Assembly (NCBI GenBank): GCA_030374765.1
Contig: JARGXX010000115.1
Coordinates: 1,341,501 to 1,405,500, forward strand
Source of the DNA: Agarophyton chilense
Taxonomy: Eukaryota > Rhodophyta > Florideophyceae > Gracilariales > Gracilariaceae
Length of the DNA stretch: 64,000 bases
Reading direction: 5' to 3'
Part shown: positions 8,973-21,319 of the stretch, in pieces
Position numbering within the stretch: position 1 is the first letter of the stretch
Layout of the letters: each line of letters opens with the position of its first letter
The notes under the pieces: model-generated
Database searches by the model: none
What the model saw: the letters and a program-made list of their open reading frames with translations, nothing else
Told to the model about the DNA's origin: nothing
Position numbers and translations under genes: made by a program

Positions 8973-11090
8973 TGAGTCCCATCCGCCTGGGGTGGGGCCT
9001 CAGAATCCTGAACCACTAGCAATGGGGCGCCAGCGGCGGGGTTTGAAGGAACGGGGGGGTGGTCGGGAGCCTGCTCGGCAGGGTAAAGCAACGCATTGCG
9101 CGGTTTCGCCTCCGGAATACTCCGTGGAAAATCGATCTTCGCTCGAAGATACGACGTCATCGGAACAATCCGCTTTTCCACTGGGGTCAACGCCTCATAA
9201 TTACCGATCACTCGGGCTACTTCTCTCATGGTGAGGATACAGTCCGGTGAAATGTGACCGTGTTCGTAGCATATGTAGCATATGAGTCCGGGGCGCGAGG
9301 GCTGCAAACCGGAGCGAGCATCCGTGAACTTCACCGCTTGGCGGGGATCATTGCATCCAGGGCGACTCTGTCGGAGCGCACCGTTTGAATACGGGATGCG
9401 GGATCCGTAAACACGGGGAGAGTCTGCATACAGCAGGGGTCCATCCTGGGCCGTGTCATATGAGTCGTCCGTCGTAGACGGTAGTTCGGTTGTCGGGACC
9501 GAATAGATATCGCTTCGGGCGAAGTGTACGTTGTAGTACTCCTGTTGAGGGCGCTCACTCGCAACCAGCGATAGGGATGGCGACTTCATTTCCATCACCA
9601 ACGCCTTGGCGGTTCGCGACCTGTGTCCAGGGGCACGAGCTCTTAAAGAGTCACCTTCCGCTTGCGCGTGTTGGACCAACTCCAGATACGTTGTCTTCCT
9701 TCGGTCTTCCCGGTAACGGGTCACAAGTGTTCGGATAGCGGGGTCCAGTCCATCGATGAACATGGTGCAGCGCTCTCCGGCGGAGTGTACGTTCCCACTA
9801 CGGTGCAAAGCCTTGTTCAGGCGCACCGAGAATTCGGTTTCCGTTTCTCCAGACTTCTGGCACGTATCGCGAAGAGCGAGAATAGCCGACTGAATCGCGT
9901 GATTAGTGACGTAGGATCTCAAGAGGTATTGTACTGCTTTTGGCCAGCAGGTTACCCCTCCTTCGGAGGCTCTAGACGAACCTCTTACAGAGTTGTATTG
10001 ATTTTCGGCGAGGCCTTTCATAAAGTAAGGGAGTGCAATAAACGCCTATCCTTCGGTCATACCGAGAATATCCGCTTCGGCGACGAACCTCGCAAGGAAA
10101 TCCAACACCAAAATGGGGTCTTCTCCAGAAAAGCTCTGGTTCCTGAGGGACAGTTGCATACGCTTTATGCAATCTTTCACTCTACCTGTGCCACGGGGCG
10201 TGCGATCCAAAGAGGAGTTCTCTAGCCGATAGTATCGGTAAGAAACCACCTTCTTGTACAGGGGGTTGGTGCATTTCAGCTCCTTCAACCCGGAGTGTTT
10301 CCTTCCCTTCTCGCGGGCACGGATCACACCTTGGGTGGCAGACGACCGTTTAGAACGGGATGAACGCCTGCGATGACCATCGTCAGAAGACGAATCTGAC
10401 GAGTCCGACCCATTTGAATGGTGAGAGCCACGCAACGACCATGAGGAGTTCGACGAATCCGAGTCATCGCTGTCATGCTTTCCACGCCGACGGCGGGTAT
10501 CGTCCTTTATCTTCTCGTGTTTCGCTTGGTGCGACACAGCAACCGGCTTCTCCGGGACGTCTCCCATCAAGATGGTTTGCTCTAACGTCTGGAGACGGGC
10601 GCTAACACGATTGAATCGGGTCTCGACACCTTCTACGTAAGCGGCGGGACCACAAAACATTCCAACAGGGTGTCGACGTCCGCCCGCAACAAGCGGAGGT
10701 CGTCAATCACTTCCTTCATAGAAGAGCCATTACACCTGGAACGCAGGGCTTCGAACTCTTCCACGAAGGCATTGTGCGCTTCCCGCATTACGCGGATCTG
10801 CTGCCTCACACTTGAGTTGGTGTCGATGTGGAACTCGTTTTTCCGGTCCTTTTCGTCGGCGGGGCCGGGTCATCCACGGCAAGGGCCAGTCCAGCACCAG
10901 AATTGGGTCCATTCTTCGACGCCTCAGGCTGTAGCTTGTTGTTTTTGGAGGAGTTCGACCCCTTACCCTTTCCTTTCGGAGCGGCTTGAGGTAACAGCGG
11001 GGGAACCCTTCCAGGGTCCGCAGGCATCACGTCATTGACGGAACGGCTCAGCGTGATCGCCGGTTCCGCTTCCGACGGTAGTCGTGACAT
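8963..11090 (-). pseudogene. gag: Element 1 gag
   Basis: The likely start is the ATG at 11088-11090, beginning MSRLPSEAEP. The protein has a variable Lys/Ser N-terminus, a coiled-coil-like stretch, an acidic Ser/Asp tract next to an Arg/Ser/Lys tract (near 10300-10450), a capsid-like region that includes VQYLLRSY, and one zinc knuckle CYICYEHGHISPDC (C-x2-C-x4-H-x4-C) near 9275. Reading moves through three frames, with frame changes near 10800 and near 10660, and a TAG at 10046-10048 where element 6 has glutamine. Gag would form the particle and bind RNA; this copy cannot encode it in full. Confidence 0.87.
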
Positions 11091-11229
11091 GGTTGTAGCG
11101 TTGACCACTAAGAATAGGACAACAAAAGCTTCTACCAAGTGGGTCCAAACCAAAAAATTGGAAAGCAGATCTCGACGAGAGAAGACAGCACAGCAATGTG
11201 AAAACAACCAAAACCAGGTCCCCCTAGCC

Positions 11230-11247
11230 TTCTAAGTCGGGAGACCA
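11230..11247 (-). other. Primer binding site of element 1
   Basis: Three bases inside the 5' LTR the minus strand reads TGGTCTCCCGACTTAGAA. Its complement fits positions 59-76 of a tRNA: invariant C61, acceptor bases pairing to C1-G72, A73 and CCA. C1-G72 with A73 is the eukaryotic tRNA-Tyr identity set, so tRNA-Tyr is a candidate primer. The same site is in elements 2, 3 and 6. Confidence 0.75.
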
Positions 11248-11250
11248 GTT

Positions 11251-12172
11251 TGTAGTGCAACGCCAAGGGCGGCGGAAACACACGAAGATGTCCGAGTCTT
11301 CCTCCAAGGAGGGTAGCACGGCGACGGAGCCTCTCCGGAGTGAACACGACTAAGTCGGGGTGTAAGGCCGAGGTTCACTGGCACGCCAAACAGGGAGAGT
11401 GCGGGATGCTAGAAGGGAGCAGACCGGGTATGAGCTGTATTCCATGGGAGTGGGCAAGTCTCGAGATCGAGTAGTGTACCTACGGGAGTGGCGGTAAATA
11501 CGGTAAGCCGGCGAGCGACGAACACGGGAGCGGCACGAACAACCAACCACAAAGCAAAAGGGGGAGCTACCACGAGAGTGGGTAAGCGATAAAGGGGGGA
11601 CCACCCAGTGGGGGCGATCGGGGGCATGGGCCACGAGAGCCAAAAGAAATATGTAGCAAACCCAATACTGGGGCGAGAACACGGCAGTGGTATGAACAAT
11701 ATACAAGCTAGAAGCGGTGAGTCTCCTGTTGACGCAGGGTGGATAAGTCTACCGTTAGTAACGCGGCTTCACCTCCGTAGAGTGTGGAAGACTCGCGAAA
11801 GCGGAAAAAGACTTAGAGCCAAGAACCCTGGTTGGGGAGGTTTACTGAGTGTCAGGGCGAGATCGCCCTGGCACTATATAGTGTAGAATACTCTAAGGAG
11901 CTCCCTAACCTAGTGTAATAAAGCTAAATAAATAGAGAAATATCCAGCTATGCTGTGCCAACCTGTCCTGGGCCACCCGTGGTACACGTGGGTAAGTCGC
12001 ACCCGAATCGGGGCCACGGGGCACGTCAGCCGGTGCACTTCGCGTACAACGCGTATACACCTGGCTACGCCAGCCCGCTAGTAGCGGTATTACTCATAGA
12101 TCTCACAAGTATCGCCCGAGGCGGAAAAACAACCAAGTCCTGGAAAACGGCCCTCACGAGGGTTGCACTTCA
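11251..12172 (-). repeat. 5' LTR of element 1 (family A)
   Basis: This is the 922-bp partner of 145-1066. It contains the same palindromic TATA module at 11853-11883, which in this copy would drive gag-pol on the minus strand. The right end abuts the GGATG target duplication. Confidence 0.95.
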
Positions 12173-14221
12173 GGATGCATCTGTATCCAGCGTGTACGGT
12201 AGACCTGTTTTCAGTAGCGCTAAGATTGGTGGCGACAACAGCGCTCGTTCCAATTCCTTAAAGGTTTCCATTTCGTTGTTCGATATATTCTCAAACCGTT
12301 CAAGTTCACCTTTCTGGAGCTTCTTGTTGAGGAAAGCCGCTATTTTCGCGAATCCCTTCACGAAGCGACGATAGACGTTACATAAACCTATAAAGGATCC
12401 TACGTCTGTCTGGGATCGTGGTAAACTGACCTCCTGTACGGCTCTAATGTTGCTCGGCGCAACCTCTAGGGTACCAGGGCCTATGATGTGGCCCAGGTAT
12501 TCAACCGTTCTGGTACAGAAGACGCATTTTCGGAGCCTCAACGTCACCCCCGCCTCAGCTAGAAGGGTTAGTACGTTGCGTACGTGTGCAAAATGCTCTT
12601 CTACCGATCTGGAATAGATGATTACATCATCGATGTATACCAAGGCGGTTGTCCATTTAACCTTCGAAAGGATTATGTCCAGCGCCCTTTGAAAGATGGC
12701 TGGAGCATTGCACAACCCGAAAGGCATCTGCGTGAAGCGAAACACACCTGCACGGCACGTGAAGGTCGTTTTGTCTCGATCTTCCTCACCTACAGGTACC
12801 TGCCAATATCTACAATTGGCACCCAACGTGGTAAATATCTGCGCATCTCCCAAGCAGTCGTTGCACTCATCCATTCTAGGTATCGGAAACGAATCCCTGA
12901 CGGTCACGCTATTAAGCCTCCTGTAGTCCACACAGAACCTCATACGGTTATCCCCTTTCTTCTGAACCAGAACCACCGGACTAGCCCAATCTGAGTTGGC
13001 TAATTCAATTACACCTTCTTGGAGCATTCGCTCCACTTCTTTGAGTTCTACATCTCTCGCCTTCAAATCTGCACGGTATGGTTGCTGATAAATCGGCTTC
13101 GAGTTAGGGAGGAGCTCGATGCGATGCTGTGTGGCCTTAATTCGGCCCAGATGACTTGACCACGTGGTTTCGAACTCTTCCAGAAAGTCGATAATACGGC
13201 CCCACAGTTGGCCGTTTTCTTCACCGATCTGGAACGTATCTTGCCATTGCCTCTCAGGATCAGGTTCCTCTTCTTTGTCTACCGATGCCGTATCGGTTGG
13301 ATTTGATCCCAGGTTGTTGTTTATCGATACCTTTGTGGTTGTAAACGCATTTACACACCCCCCTTCCTTATCGAGGGCGACCTCGCCGAGATCAGTGTGA
13401 GCTACAGTGACGACCCCTTTTGGTGCCGGTTGTGCGATCCCAACACTGGTATTTTTCGCCATCTTCACGTCGTGACTGCTGAAGTTGCTGAGACACACCT
13501 TAAAGCGTTGATTTGGGATGTTGTCGACAATCCAGTTGGCCATCAAGGTGAGGTGTCGATGTGCTGACCTCGGATGGTTTTGTAGTATGACCAGCCCGGG
13601 GGTCGCACACAACACCGGTACCAATATTTGGTGCATTGGCGTGATAACAACCTGTTTGGTAATGCGCACTTTGTTTGGGACCGTTTCGGTGGATATCCTC
13701 TTCTTCTGTTTGACGAACCATTCCCGTTTGGTTTCCGTACTACTTAAAATGGCAATTCGTCCCCCGTGACGTAAGGCGACGGTCCGGGAACCAGAAAGGA
13801 TTGCTTTGACATATCTGTCAATGAAGTTCGTCCCTAGTAGGCAGTCTGTTGGTAAACAGTCGTCAACAAATAATTGCAGTGTTACCTTGAGGTGTCCGAG
13901 GCGCACCACAGTGGTGAGCATACCTCGAAGGTTTAATGGGCGCTCATTTTCATCCACCAGCGGGTTTTTGTCGGAACGTCGGCTCAAGTTCCGAAGTACT
14001 ACCTCAGGTATGACGCGGAAGTTCAGGACGTTTGGGCTGGCCCCCGTATCCAACACGCAGGTGACCGGAACCGCAAGCCGATCGGAGAAACACATTGAAG
14101 CACGTACTTTGTAGTTGTTGTACTTCATATGACAAACCGGAACTGGTTGTGACGTGTTCTCTTCAACCTTCAAGGTTCTGGGTATCGATTGGCCTTCCGA
14201 TCGCAGGTTGGGTTCGGCCAT
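12173..14221 (-). pseudogene. pol: Element 2 pol: protease, RT and start of RNase H
   Basis: About 683 codons are open without any stop, from the ATG at 14219-14221 to the point where element 1 is inserted. The protease motif VLDTGASPN, the RT words RFCVDYRRLN and FTQMPFGLCNAP, and the catalytic YIDD are present. The sequence is closely similar to element 3 pol. The ATG overlaps the gag stop as TAATG, with pol in the -1 frame relative to gag. The remainder of RNase H is at 1-144. The gene was broken by the insertion of element 1 rather than by point decay in this part. Confidence 0.92.
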
Positions 14222-16431
14222 TACGCCAACCGTGAGGTGTTTTCCTCCTGTACGGGAGGGGTTGAGTCCAAGTTTGGTGTTTCTTCGATGGTATTGACCT
14301 CTACCGGTGTACGGGGTTGGAACCTATTTGGTGCTTGCCTTGAAGACCCACAGAGGCGTTGGTGATTCTGCATGCGAGCCTGACTCAACTGGTCTCTCAT
14401 CCATGGAGGTAAGTTAGCGCCATTGTTTGCCAAATGGTCTGTCGCGAGACAAAACCAGCAAACGAGGCCTCCAGTTTGTGGGTCTTGCGTTACCATTGAG
14501 GGGGGCCTCGAAACCTGGTTGGTAGGAGCAGTTGCGTAGGACGTGGGTGGCGAGTTATGGGATCTCGCTCCCTGCATCCTATGCGAGCTCACCGCACTTC
14601 GCGGCGATTGTACCGAGTGTGGTGTACGCGTTGACGACCAATTTCCTCCCGTCAAAGGTTTCGAGAACCGCCCCTGGGTCGCTATCAAGTGAATAGCGGT
14701 CCCTGTAGGTACTTCGAGGTGCGAGCTACCCTCTGAAGTTGTGGTATCTTCAATTTCCAAGACCGACCTTTTCGGTTTATCCTTCGAAGTTAGAGGCATG
14801 GCCGGTCACTTTCCAAGCCAAAGGGTATCTCCAAGGCCCTGGCAGTATCGAGCCAGCGCATTGTAGTCTACCTTTCGGTTAGTGGCCAGGTAGTTGCGTA
14901 CATGGTAACAGATCGCTTTGTGGACATTGTCGGCAAATAGCGACTTTAACCGAGAGGTAGTGAACACATTACAACAGCGGGTTGCCAGATTCCACAGAGC
15001 GAGCGAAAACTCCGATTCGGTTCGCCCAGACCTTTGATGGTAGGCGAGGACTTCCGAATAGGCCTCTTGGATAACCTCATCGGTGGCGTATGCTTCCAAA
15101 GGGACATTGACCACTTTTGGGTATGACTCCAACATCTCTGTGCTATCCTCATCCATCGCTAAGATATTGCCGCCAAGCCTACCCTGCAGCAAGTAGTATG
15201 CTCGTCCTTTCAGATAAAACTGAAATAGCCACATAGCAGCGCCCTCGAAAAAACCATTTTGGTGACATGCAAGCTTGAACTTCTGTAAAAACTCAATCAC
15301 CGCAATAGGATCCGTACCTGTGAAGGTTGTGTCACTAATTTGGAAGCTGAGCTTTTTGTGGTGCTTAGTAATCTTCTGAGAAACCTCTTGGATAAATTCA
15401 GAAGACTTGTTGATCAACCAATAAGCCCTGCAATCAACCGCTTTGGTGCACATATCGTTCAACGGTTGGTGCACCTCCAGTTCCATTTCGGTGTCTGTCT
15501 CAGAGTCGGGCGCCTCTTTGTATCTCTTTTTACCCTTTCGGTTCTTTTTCGACGACTTCTTCCTCGAACTGTTCGGTTTCTTCTTCTTCTTACCTTTACG
15601 GTCATCATCCGACGATAAACTTGTATCGGAACTGGAGTCTGACGAGTCGGGGTCTGAATCATCCTCTCGATTCTTTCCCCTCTTCGTCATCCGCTTCTTC
15701 TATTTTCGGTTTCTTCGTCGCTCATCCAACGAGTCAGACGAATCGTCCTTGGGACCACCTCCATGGGTATCATTTTGAACGAAACCAGTAATTGGTGGCA
15801 GATAAATGTCTTGAGGATCTACCTTCCCCGGGACCTCTTGACTTTGACTTGGACCTTGTAGGTACTCACTGTCAGTAGATAAGTGTTTGGAATAGGTGGA
15901 ATGACCCATTTGGAACCCTTGTGGTATGCGCTTTGCGATATTCACCTGTGTAGGTCGGACTTCTGCGAATCCCTCGGAAACCCAAAGGTCCTGCACAGCG
16001 CGGTAAACATGCTCCCTAGCATCTGTAAAGAGATACTGTTTCACCATTTCAGGTATCCTTTCAGACAGCTCTTGAGCTGCTCGGTCAACCACAATACGGG
16101 TAAATGCATCGACGTCCATTGAGGGCGGTACCATCCGGGTATCTGACTTCTCCATGACGGTGAATGCATTCTCGAATGCAAGGGTGACGAGCGCTTTCGC
16201 TCGCTCTTCGAGCTGAGGCCATAGCTCCTCCGCTGCAACCTCAATTGGTAACTCCCTTTGAGGTTCCATTGCCAAAGGTGGCAGACCATGTACCTTTACG
16301 GTTTTGTCCCGATGATGCCGGAGCAGCTCCTCGGTGTTTTCCAGAATCGGCTGAGCCGATGGGGCTCCTTTAGGACCTTCATGGCTTGCCGGGGCGCTCG
16401 CACCACGCGTATCCCTTGTAGGTTGTTCCAT
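14221..16431 (-). pseudogene. gag: Element 2 gag
   Basis: One frame runs from ATG 16429-16431 to TAA 14222-14224, interrupted by TAG 15700-15702 and TGA 14806-14808. The N-terminal third holds conserved family B sequence (ELWPQLEERAKALVTL). The middle has an acidic Ser/Asp tract followed by a Lys/Arg tract (near 15500-15690), then a capsid-like region (VLAYHQRSGRTESEFSL). The C-terminal zinc knuckle begins CWFCLATDH but the fourth ligand is glycine, not cysteine; element 3 shows the same. GGAAAAC lies at 14239-14245 (reverse sense) shortly before the stop. Confidence 0.88.
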
Positions 16432-16578
16432 TTGTGACGAATAGTGGTATCCTGTATTGCTTTGCGGGATTTCCTGAAACCAAATGGGTGTACGATCGTC
16501 CGATCCTTCTCAGAATCTCGTGTGAACCGTGAAGGTACGACAAAACCTAAAAATACCTTCTAAGTCGGGAGACCCAAA

Positions 16579-17187
16579 TGTCGTACAATCACCTCTGGGG
16601 TGTTCTACTGTCTTGTCTCGGGAGCGTGTTGACGCTCAACCTTAGAAGGTAAAAGTAGTAAACCTCGATGGTAACAGGGCAACATGAAAACCCGCAGGGG
16701 CAAACGGCGGGGCAACTAGCCTATACCGCGTAGGTGAACGATGGTAGGCGTCGACGCGCGGGAAAGCCTGTGTGGTAGTTGAGAAACGATGAACCAAAAG
16801 GTATAGTCGTGACCCAAGGGGTGCCTGTCTTTATCAGATTAGGATGGGGGAGGTGCAGCTCCCTATATGCAGTGGACTGCACTCTCCAGATCACCCGGGA
16901 GGTGCCAGCAACGCACGGTCTCTGACCTAGTGTCAGAGACCTGGCTAGCACTGGCTACAGTGCCAGGTGGCCACTCCACTACTGTACTAAAGTAAATATA
17001 ATTACAATTACAAGTACTAACAACTTCTCAACCAGAAGGTACAGGTCAACACTACACGTGGCAGACAACACCTAGATGGTAGCTCGCCCGGAGCTGCATG
17101 GCCGATGATCCCTCGCATCCATCACCTACAAGGTCAGTGTAGTATATTGACAACCTCAAACGTCAGCCCTTCCGCAACTATACGACA
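16579..17187 (-). repeat. 5' LTR of element 2 (family B)
   Basis: This 609-bp LTR has TGTCGTA/TACGACA ends in plus reading and the same length as the 3' LTR of element 3. It carries the GTGCAGT/GCTGCAC-type inverted repeat around a TATA-like sequence, and the long GGTCTCTGAC/GTCAGAGACC inverted repeat, both seen in element 3. Confidence 0.92.
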
Positions 17188-17477
17188 GAATAAACATCAG
17201 AAGGCAATGTAAACCGCGTGCTGTGTGGACCTAAGGGTCTGAGATGAAGGTTTTGAATGTGTATCTGAAGGTTCTTGGCTGTAGATGGTAGATCAGAACC
17301 TTTTCGTTGCGGGTGACGCAAACGAGCACGAACTACCGGGTGAAAGTTGCCGGAGAATTTCATTCTAAGCAGGGTTCTTCCAGCTGTGAAAATGTCAAGC
17401 TGTTTCGAGAATGGCAACGTGGGCAATAGAACTTGAGATGCTGGGAATAATGGGAACAAACGGGAGCTTTGTCGAGA
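17188..17477. other. Unassigned spacer between elements 2 and 4
   Basis: About 290 bp lie between the end of the family B LTR and the first clear match to the family C LTR. No coding signal, tandem repeat or match to other parts of the window is evident. It may be the missing distal part of the family C LTR, too diverged to align by eye. Confidence 0.4.
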
Positions 17478-17716
17478 CGAAGGGTGTACCTAACGGTGCC
17501 TACCTGATTCTTAGGGAGAAGCGTCACTCGAGCCAAGTAAGTATCAATGGCGAGGCGCTGATATATCCCTTGCACTGTAAAGCTATTCTATCACACTAAA
17601 TAAAATAAAACAAATTTCTAAATATTTCCAATTCAGATCGGCCAGCCCGCGTGGCGTCTGTAAGATACCTCAGGGCCTGGCGGCCTACAAAACTCAATAG
17701 TGATCGTTGCTCCTTC
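17478..17716 (-). repeat. Partial 3' LTR of element 4 (family C)
   Basis: The plus-strand right end, TGCTCCTTCA, is the reverse of the LTR start TGAAGGAGCA, and the next bases are the polypurine tract. The sequence matches the LTRs at 52443-52876, 21320-21755 and 40261-40635. The distal half is missing or too diverged to see. Confidence 0.75.
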
Positions 17717-17734
17717 ATATATCTCTCTCCTTAG
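17717..17734 (-). other. Polypurine tract of element 4
   Basis: The minus strand reads TAAGGAGAGAGATATA directly before the LTR. Element 5 has the equivalent tract at 52877-52894. Confidence 0.7.
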
Positions 17735-18241
17735 GATTCGACCGTCACGGCGAAGTACAAATTGCCTCACACCTTCCTGGGGGTCTGGCCCTTATTGGAT
17801 TTATAGGTGAATACCGAATTTTTCCTTTATGGTAAGAACCTCGTGATTATCAGCATTCTCATGGCATAGATACTAGCGTTGCCGTTTCCGACATGTCGGC
17901 ATCTCATGAAAAATCCAGAGGACGGGAGTTCTTAGTTTTTCTTGTTACAATTGGGCGCGACGGGGCATCGCATCGCCACCATCCTCGAAAGTATGAGTTC
18001 GTATGAGCTACCCCTTGGCGCTTGGTTGGAAATTAATTCACCTACGGTACTGTACGCGTACCAGGGGGGTGTCATCGACGCTTTCCCTATTCCCCGCTAT
18101 TCTTTTGGCGACCCTACGCGCGTCTTCCGCCGTAAACTACGGTGCGCGCTTCGTCCATTAGGGCTCACGTTGGTCATCCGGCCCGATTCGGTTCCATTTT
18201 CTCTCCTTCCCGTCGTTGTATTCCTCAATTAGTCGTGCGCG

Positions 18242-20321
18242 ATGCCGAACTCACCTTATAATACCGTCAGATATGCCACTATCCTTCCGGACTTTGTGGC
18301 TTCCGTCGGTTCCCCTGCTGATTTTCCGGCGGACTAACCTGTGGGCAGCGGCGCGGTGGCTTCGAACAACCAAGTGGGGACCTCCTCGGGATTCCAAGTA
18401 GGTCATGAGCGCCACCGGGACCGTTATAAACATACCATCGTACGAGACCCATGGGCAGTGCATCATGCCATTCTGCCGACCTCTGTGGAAGAATACCAGA
18501 AGTGTTTTTACGTTTATCTCGGTGCCCGGAGGTTTGCTAAGATACCCGATTTTCAGAGGGACAATAAGAACGCGCGCAACGTTTCATGGTATAGCCGTTG
18601 TTTGCATTGTTCTGTGGATCAGCGTTCAGAGACGCGCTGTCATACCTTCATCCAGGCGGACATGCCGTATGTCCGTTGTGAGGAGGAAGCAGAGTACCAG
18701 GTTAGGGTGAACAAACTCCTTTCCGACCTATAAGAGGACTTCATCTCGCCTCACGTGAGCTTTCCTCCGGCTAGTCAAAACCTCTTGGCGCTCATGTGCT
18801 TCAGGTTGCCGTATGACCGCCTGTTTTGGATGTCCAATAGGGCCTGTGGGAACGAGATGCATGAGCCCGATGGTAGTTTGCTCTAATCCCTTGAGTTCTT
18901 CTTCTGTTAGCACCAGTTGAAGTTTCACGACATGAGCGCAGACAAACGTCCTTAGCTACACTTATCGCTTCCTGCGTGGATGAGAACCAATTGGCCATGT
19001 ACTGGCGTATCTCGCCGCTTCTTTTAATTAACACGCCGTCCATAGTGGCGTATCATTTGTCCCAACTTATGGGTGATGACAACGACCGAAGGTCTTGGTT
19101 GTCCTCGCAGGTACTCTTCGTTGAGTTCGGCGTGATGTCCCTTATGGCCGTCTTGGATACCGCGAAGTACGGAATCCGTGGTAATTTCTGTTTGGATGAT
19201 TGGAGGGTATGACACGACGAGAACATACCCGGTCCTAGAAATCGTCTAATCCCGCTTCCAGACATCATAATCCGTTTCCTAAGAAACATAGGCATACAGA
19301 ATATCGTCCGAGGAACCTTGTTTGCCGTCGAGGAGACTGCGACCCTTTCAGATCATGTCCTACAGGTAAACTTGAGCAGGACTCCCAGGTTTCTTCGGTA
19401 TGGTCACGATTCCGACTCGTTCACGCTGACTCCGCTTCATCCGCAGGGTAGGGATGACACTCGTCTGTATCCCTTCAATCATTTGAGGAGTCAACCATTG
19501 GAAATTCCGAGGCGTCATGTGCCTGACTAGTACCCGAAGGCCATTGGTTTTGATTGCCTATGCTTGGAGCCCGATTTGGAGGCCACGACGTTGGTTCCTG
19601 CTGGTATGTCCTGTGGAGAGTCCTTCGGTGAAGATCCCTTCATCATACCCGTGGAGGGCGTTAATCTTCCGGTCGAGTCCACTGTTGTGTTTCCGACCGC
19701 CTCCTCTCTTCCAGCTCCTCCAAACGCTGCTCCCTATGATGAACTCTCATATGAGCCGCCCGTCTCCCAAATGGACATCTCTCCTGGAGAGGTTACTGTC
19801 GAAGCCGCTAGTCCTTAGGTGATGTGATGGGTCAGACTTCCACTGTGAACGTGGACACCGCTCAGTCCTCTCCAATGTCGCATTTTCCCGCTTCGGTCAC
19901 GGCTGCTGCCCCGGATCTCCGTCATGACTGCCGTACCATTGGTATTACTGCCTCGATGGACATTGCGATAGTACTGAGAGATGCTTTCTCCTTGGTGCGT
20001 CACTCGGCGCGCTACACCTCGATTGTTCAGCAGGGTGAAGATCTAAAGACGTCTATGTTCAATCTCCTGCAGCAAAATGCACAAATGATGTCCAAGAGAG
20101 CTACTGCCGACTTGGATGCCCGGTATGGTCTATATTTGAGAAACCGGGAGGCTTCCAAGGGTGACAATAGTTTCTCAGGTGGATCTCCGCCGAAGAAGCT
20201 TCCTCGGCTTGCTGATGCCGGTCCTATTGGTTCAGTATGCTCTTCGGGTGATCCTAGCCCCGGTTTTGCTCCTGCAGATTCCAATGAGGACGACGGGGTT
20301 ACTCTTGCGCCGCCACAGTGA
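18242..20321 (+). pseudogene. Antisense ORF (aORF) of family C, decayed
   Basis: This plus-strand coding remnant is opposite to gag-pol of element 4. It starts at ATG 18242 (MPNSPYNTVRYATI), which aligns with ATG 53387 in element 5. Recognisable words follow in shifting frames: FIQADMPYV with a downstream E-rich run (near 18650), matching YIQPMYPSDLPYV of element 3; TPSIVAYHLS and a hydrophobic stretch VLFVEFGVMSLMAVLD (near 19030-19170), matching the core of the family A and B aORFs; and a C-terminal coiled-coil-like part (DLKTSMFNLLQQNAQ, near 20040) ending at 20321. Stops and frameshifts break it. The function is unknown. Confidence 0.72.
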
Positions 20322-20476
20322 GTCCTGTTGGTGTTTGGAGCACTTGCGAGAAACTAGAGGTCATGGTGAGGGCTGTTGGCCCTCTGCTAGTTTGTCAAAT
20401 AGAATAATGCTTGTGCTATCCCAATTTCAATCCTGTATTTTTCAAACGTGCGTGCTTCCGGATGCCGTCCGAACAT

Positions 20477-21319
20477 TCAGAGCTTCTTCAGGTCTTCTTC
20501 AGGTGTCGCCTGAGGAATGACGTTTTTGCCTGATGTGGGAACTACGTCGAACTGTCGTTTCGGGAGGCGTTTCGAGAAGCGCTTTGGTGTTACTCGGGCC
20601 AATGGTTGCCCCCTTCTACAGGCTGCGCTCCTTTCTTCCGATTTTGAGGCAATAGCGGGCGATAAATTCTGCCGGAATGGTTTGAGTCTTTTTCCAAGTG
20701 TCTTCCTTGGAAGTGTAGCCAAACCAACGGACGCGATAGCGCATTAGCCAATCTTCTCTCTGACTGGCGGAGATGATTCGTTCAATAACGTAATCCTATT
20801 GGTATTCCTCCACCGAAAGGAGAGTGCGGTCCAGAGAGGCGAATCCATCGGCATCGGTTGGGAGAGATGCGGCATCGTCATTAGCATTGATAAATGGTTC
20901 TATTGGGACAGTCGGGTCCGCATCTTTTGCCTTAGGAGCTGTGGGGACCTGAGCCTCAACCTGAGATCGTGATGATTCCGTTGGGCCAAGGGGCTGGGAC
21001 TTTGGTGGTCCGGGGGAACTGGGTGCTCGTGTCACGCGATCAATGAACAGGGTGTCCTGTAGACCATTAATTGGTACCGTAATTGCGTCTTGACTGGCCG
21101 TAAGGACTTATATGGTTCCGTCGAGTGGGGTAGTAGTTTCCGCGTAGTATCTTCGAGGTCATCACTGTCTTTCAGTGGCCGGTCCAGGTGAACCAATTCT
21201 CCTTCCATAAAGGTAGGTGTGTTCCAGACGGCTCTGTCGAAATTAACCTTGTAACGCTGTTGGACAATGGTCAGTACAGCTCTAGCGGATTGGATATTGC
21301 AGTAAATGTGTCAAGGCAA
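20477..21319 (-). pseudogene. pol: Element 4 pol: tail and chromodomain
   Basis: In minus sense, the end of the integrase linker (21061-21319) is followed by a Pro/Ser-rich segment and a chromodomain with YRVRWFGY and EDTWK near 20700. It aligns with element 5 at 54186-55050. A stop near 20796 separates the tail from the chromodomain. Confidence 0.72.

Larger units (their letters stand above)
145..12172 (-). mobile_element. Element 1: full-length Ty3/gypsy chromovirus-like retrotransposon, family A
   Basis: A 12.0-kb LTR element lies in minus orientation, bounded by two 922-bp LTRs that begin TGTAGTGCAAC and end TTGCACTTCA. Both sides are flanked by the 5-bp target duplication GGATG (140-144 and 12173-12177). 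Order in element sense is 5' LTR (11251-12172), primer binding site, gag, pol, convergent antisense ORF on the plus strand, polypurine tract, 3' LTR (145-1066). By eye the LTRs differ at about 19 positions, roughly 2%, so the insertion is fairly recent. It is inserted in the RNase H region of element 2. Gag and pol carry several stops and frameshifts, while the antisense ORF is open. Confidence 0.95.
12173..17187 (-). mobile_element. Element 2: Ty3/gypsy family B, interrupted by element 1
   Basis: The visible parts are the 5' LTR (16579-17187), a primer binding site (16558-16575, first base changed from T to G), gag and the 5' half of pol; the RNase H continues at 1-144. The second LTR lies left of the window. 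The element is the same family as element 3, sharing LTR and protein sequence. Confidence 0.92.
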
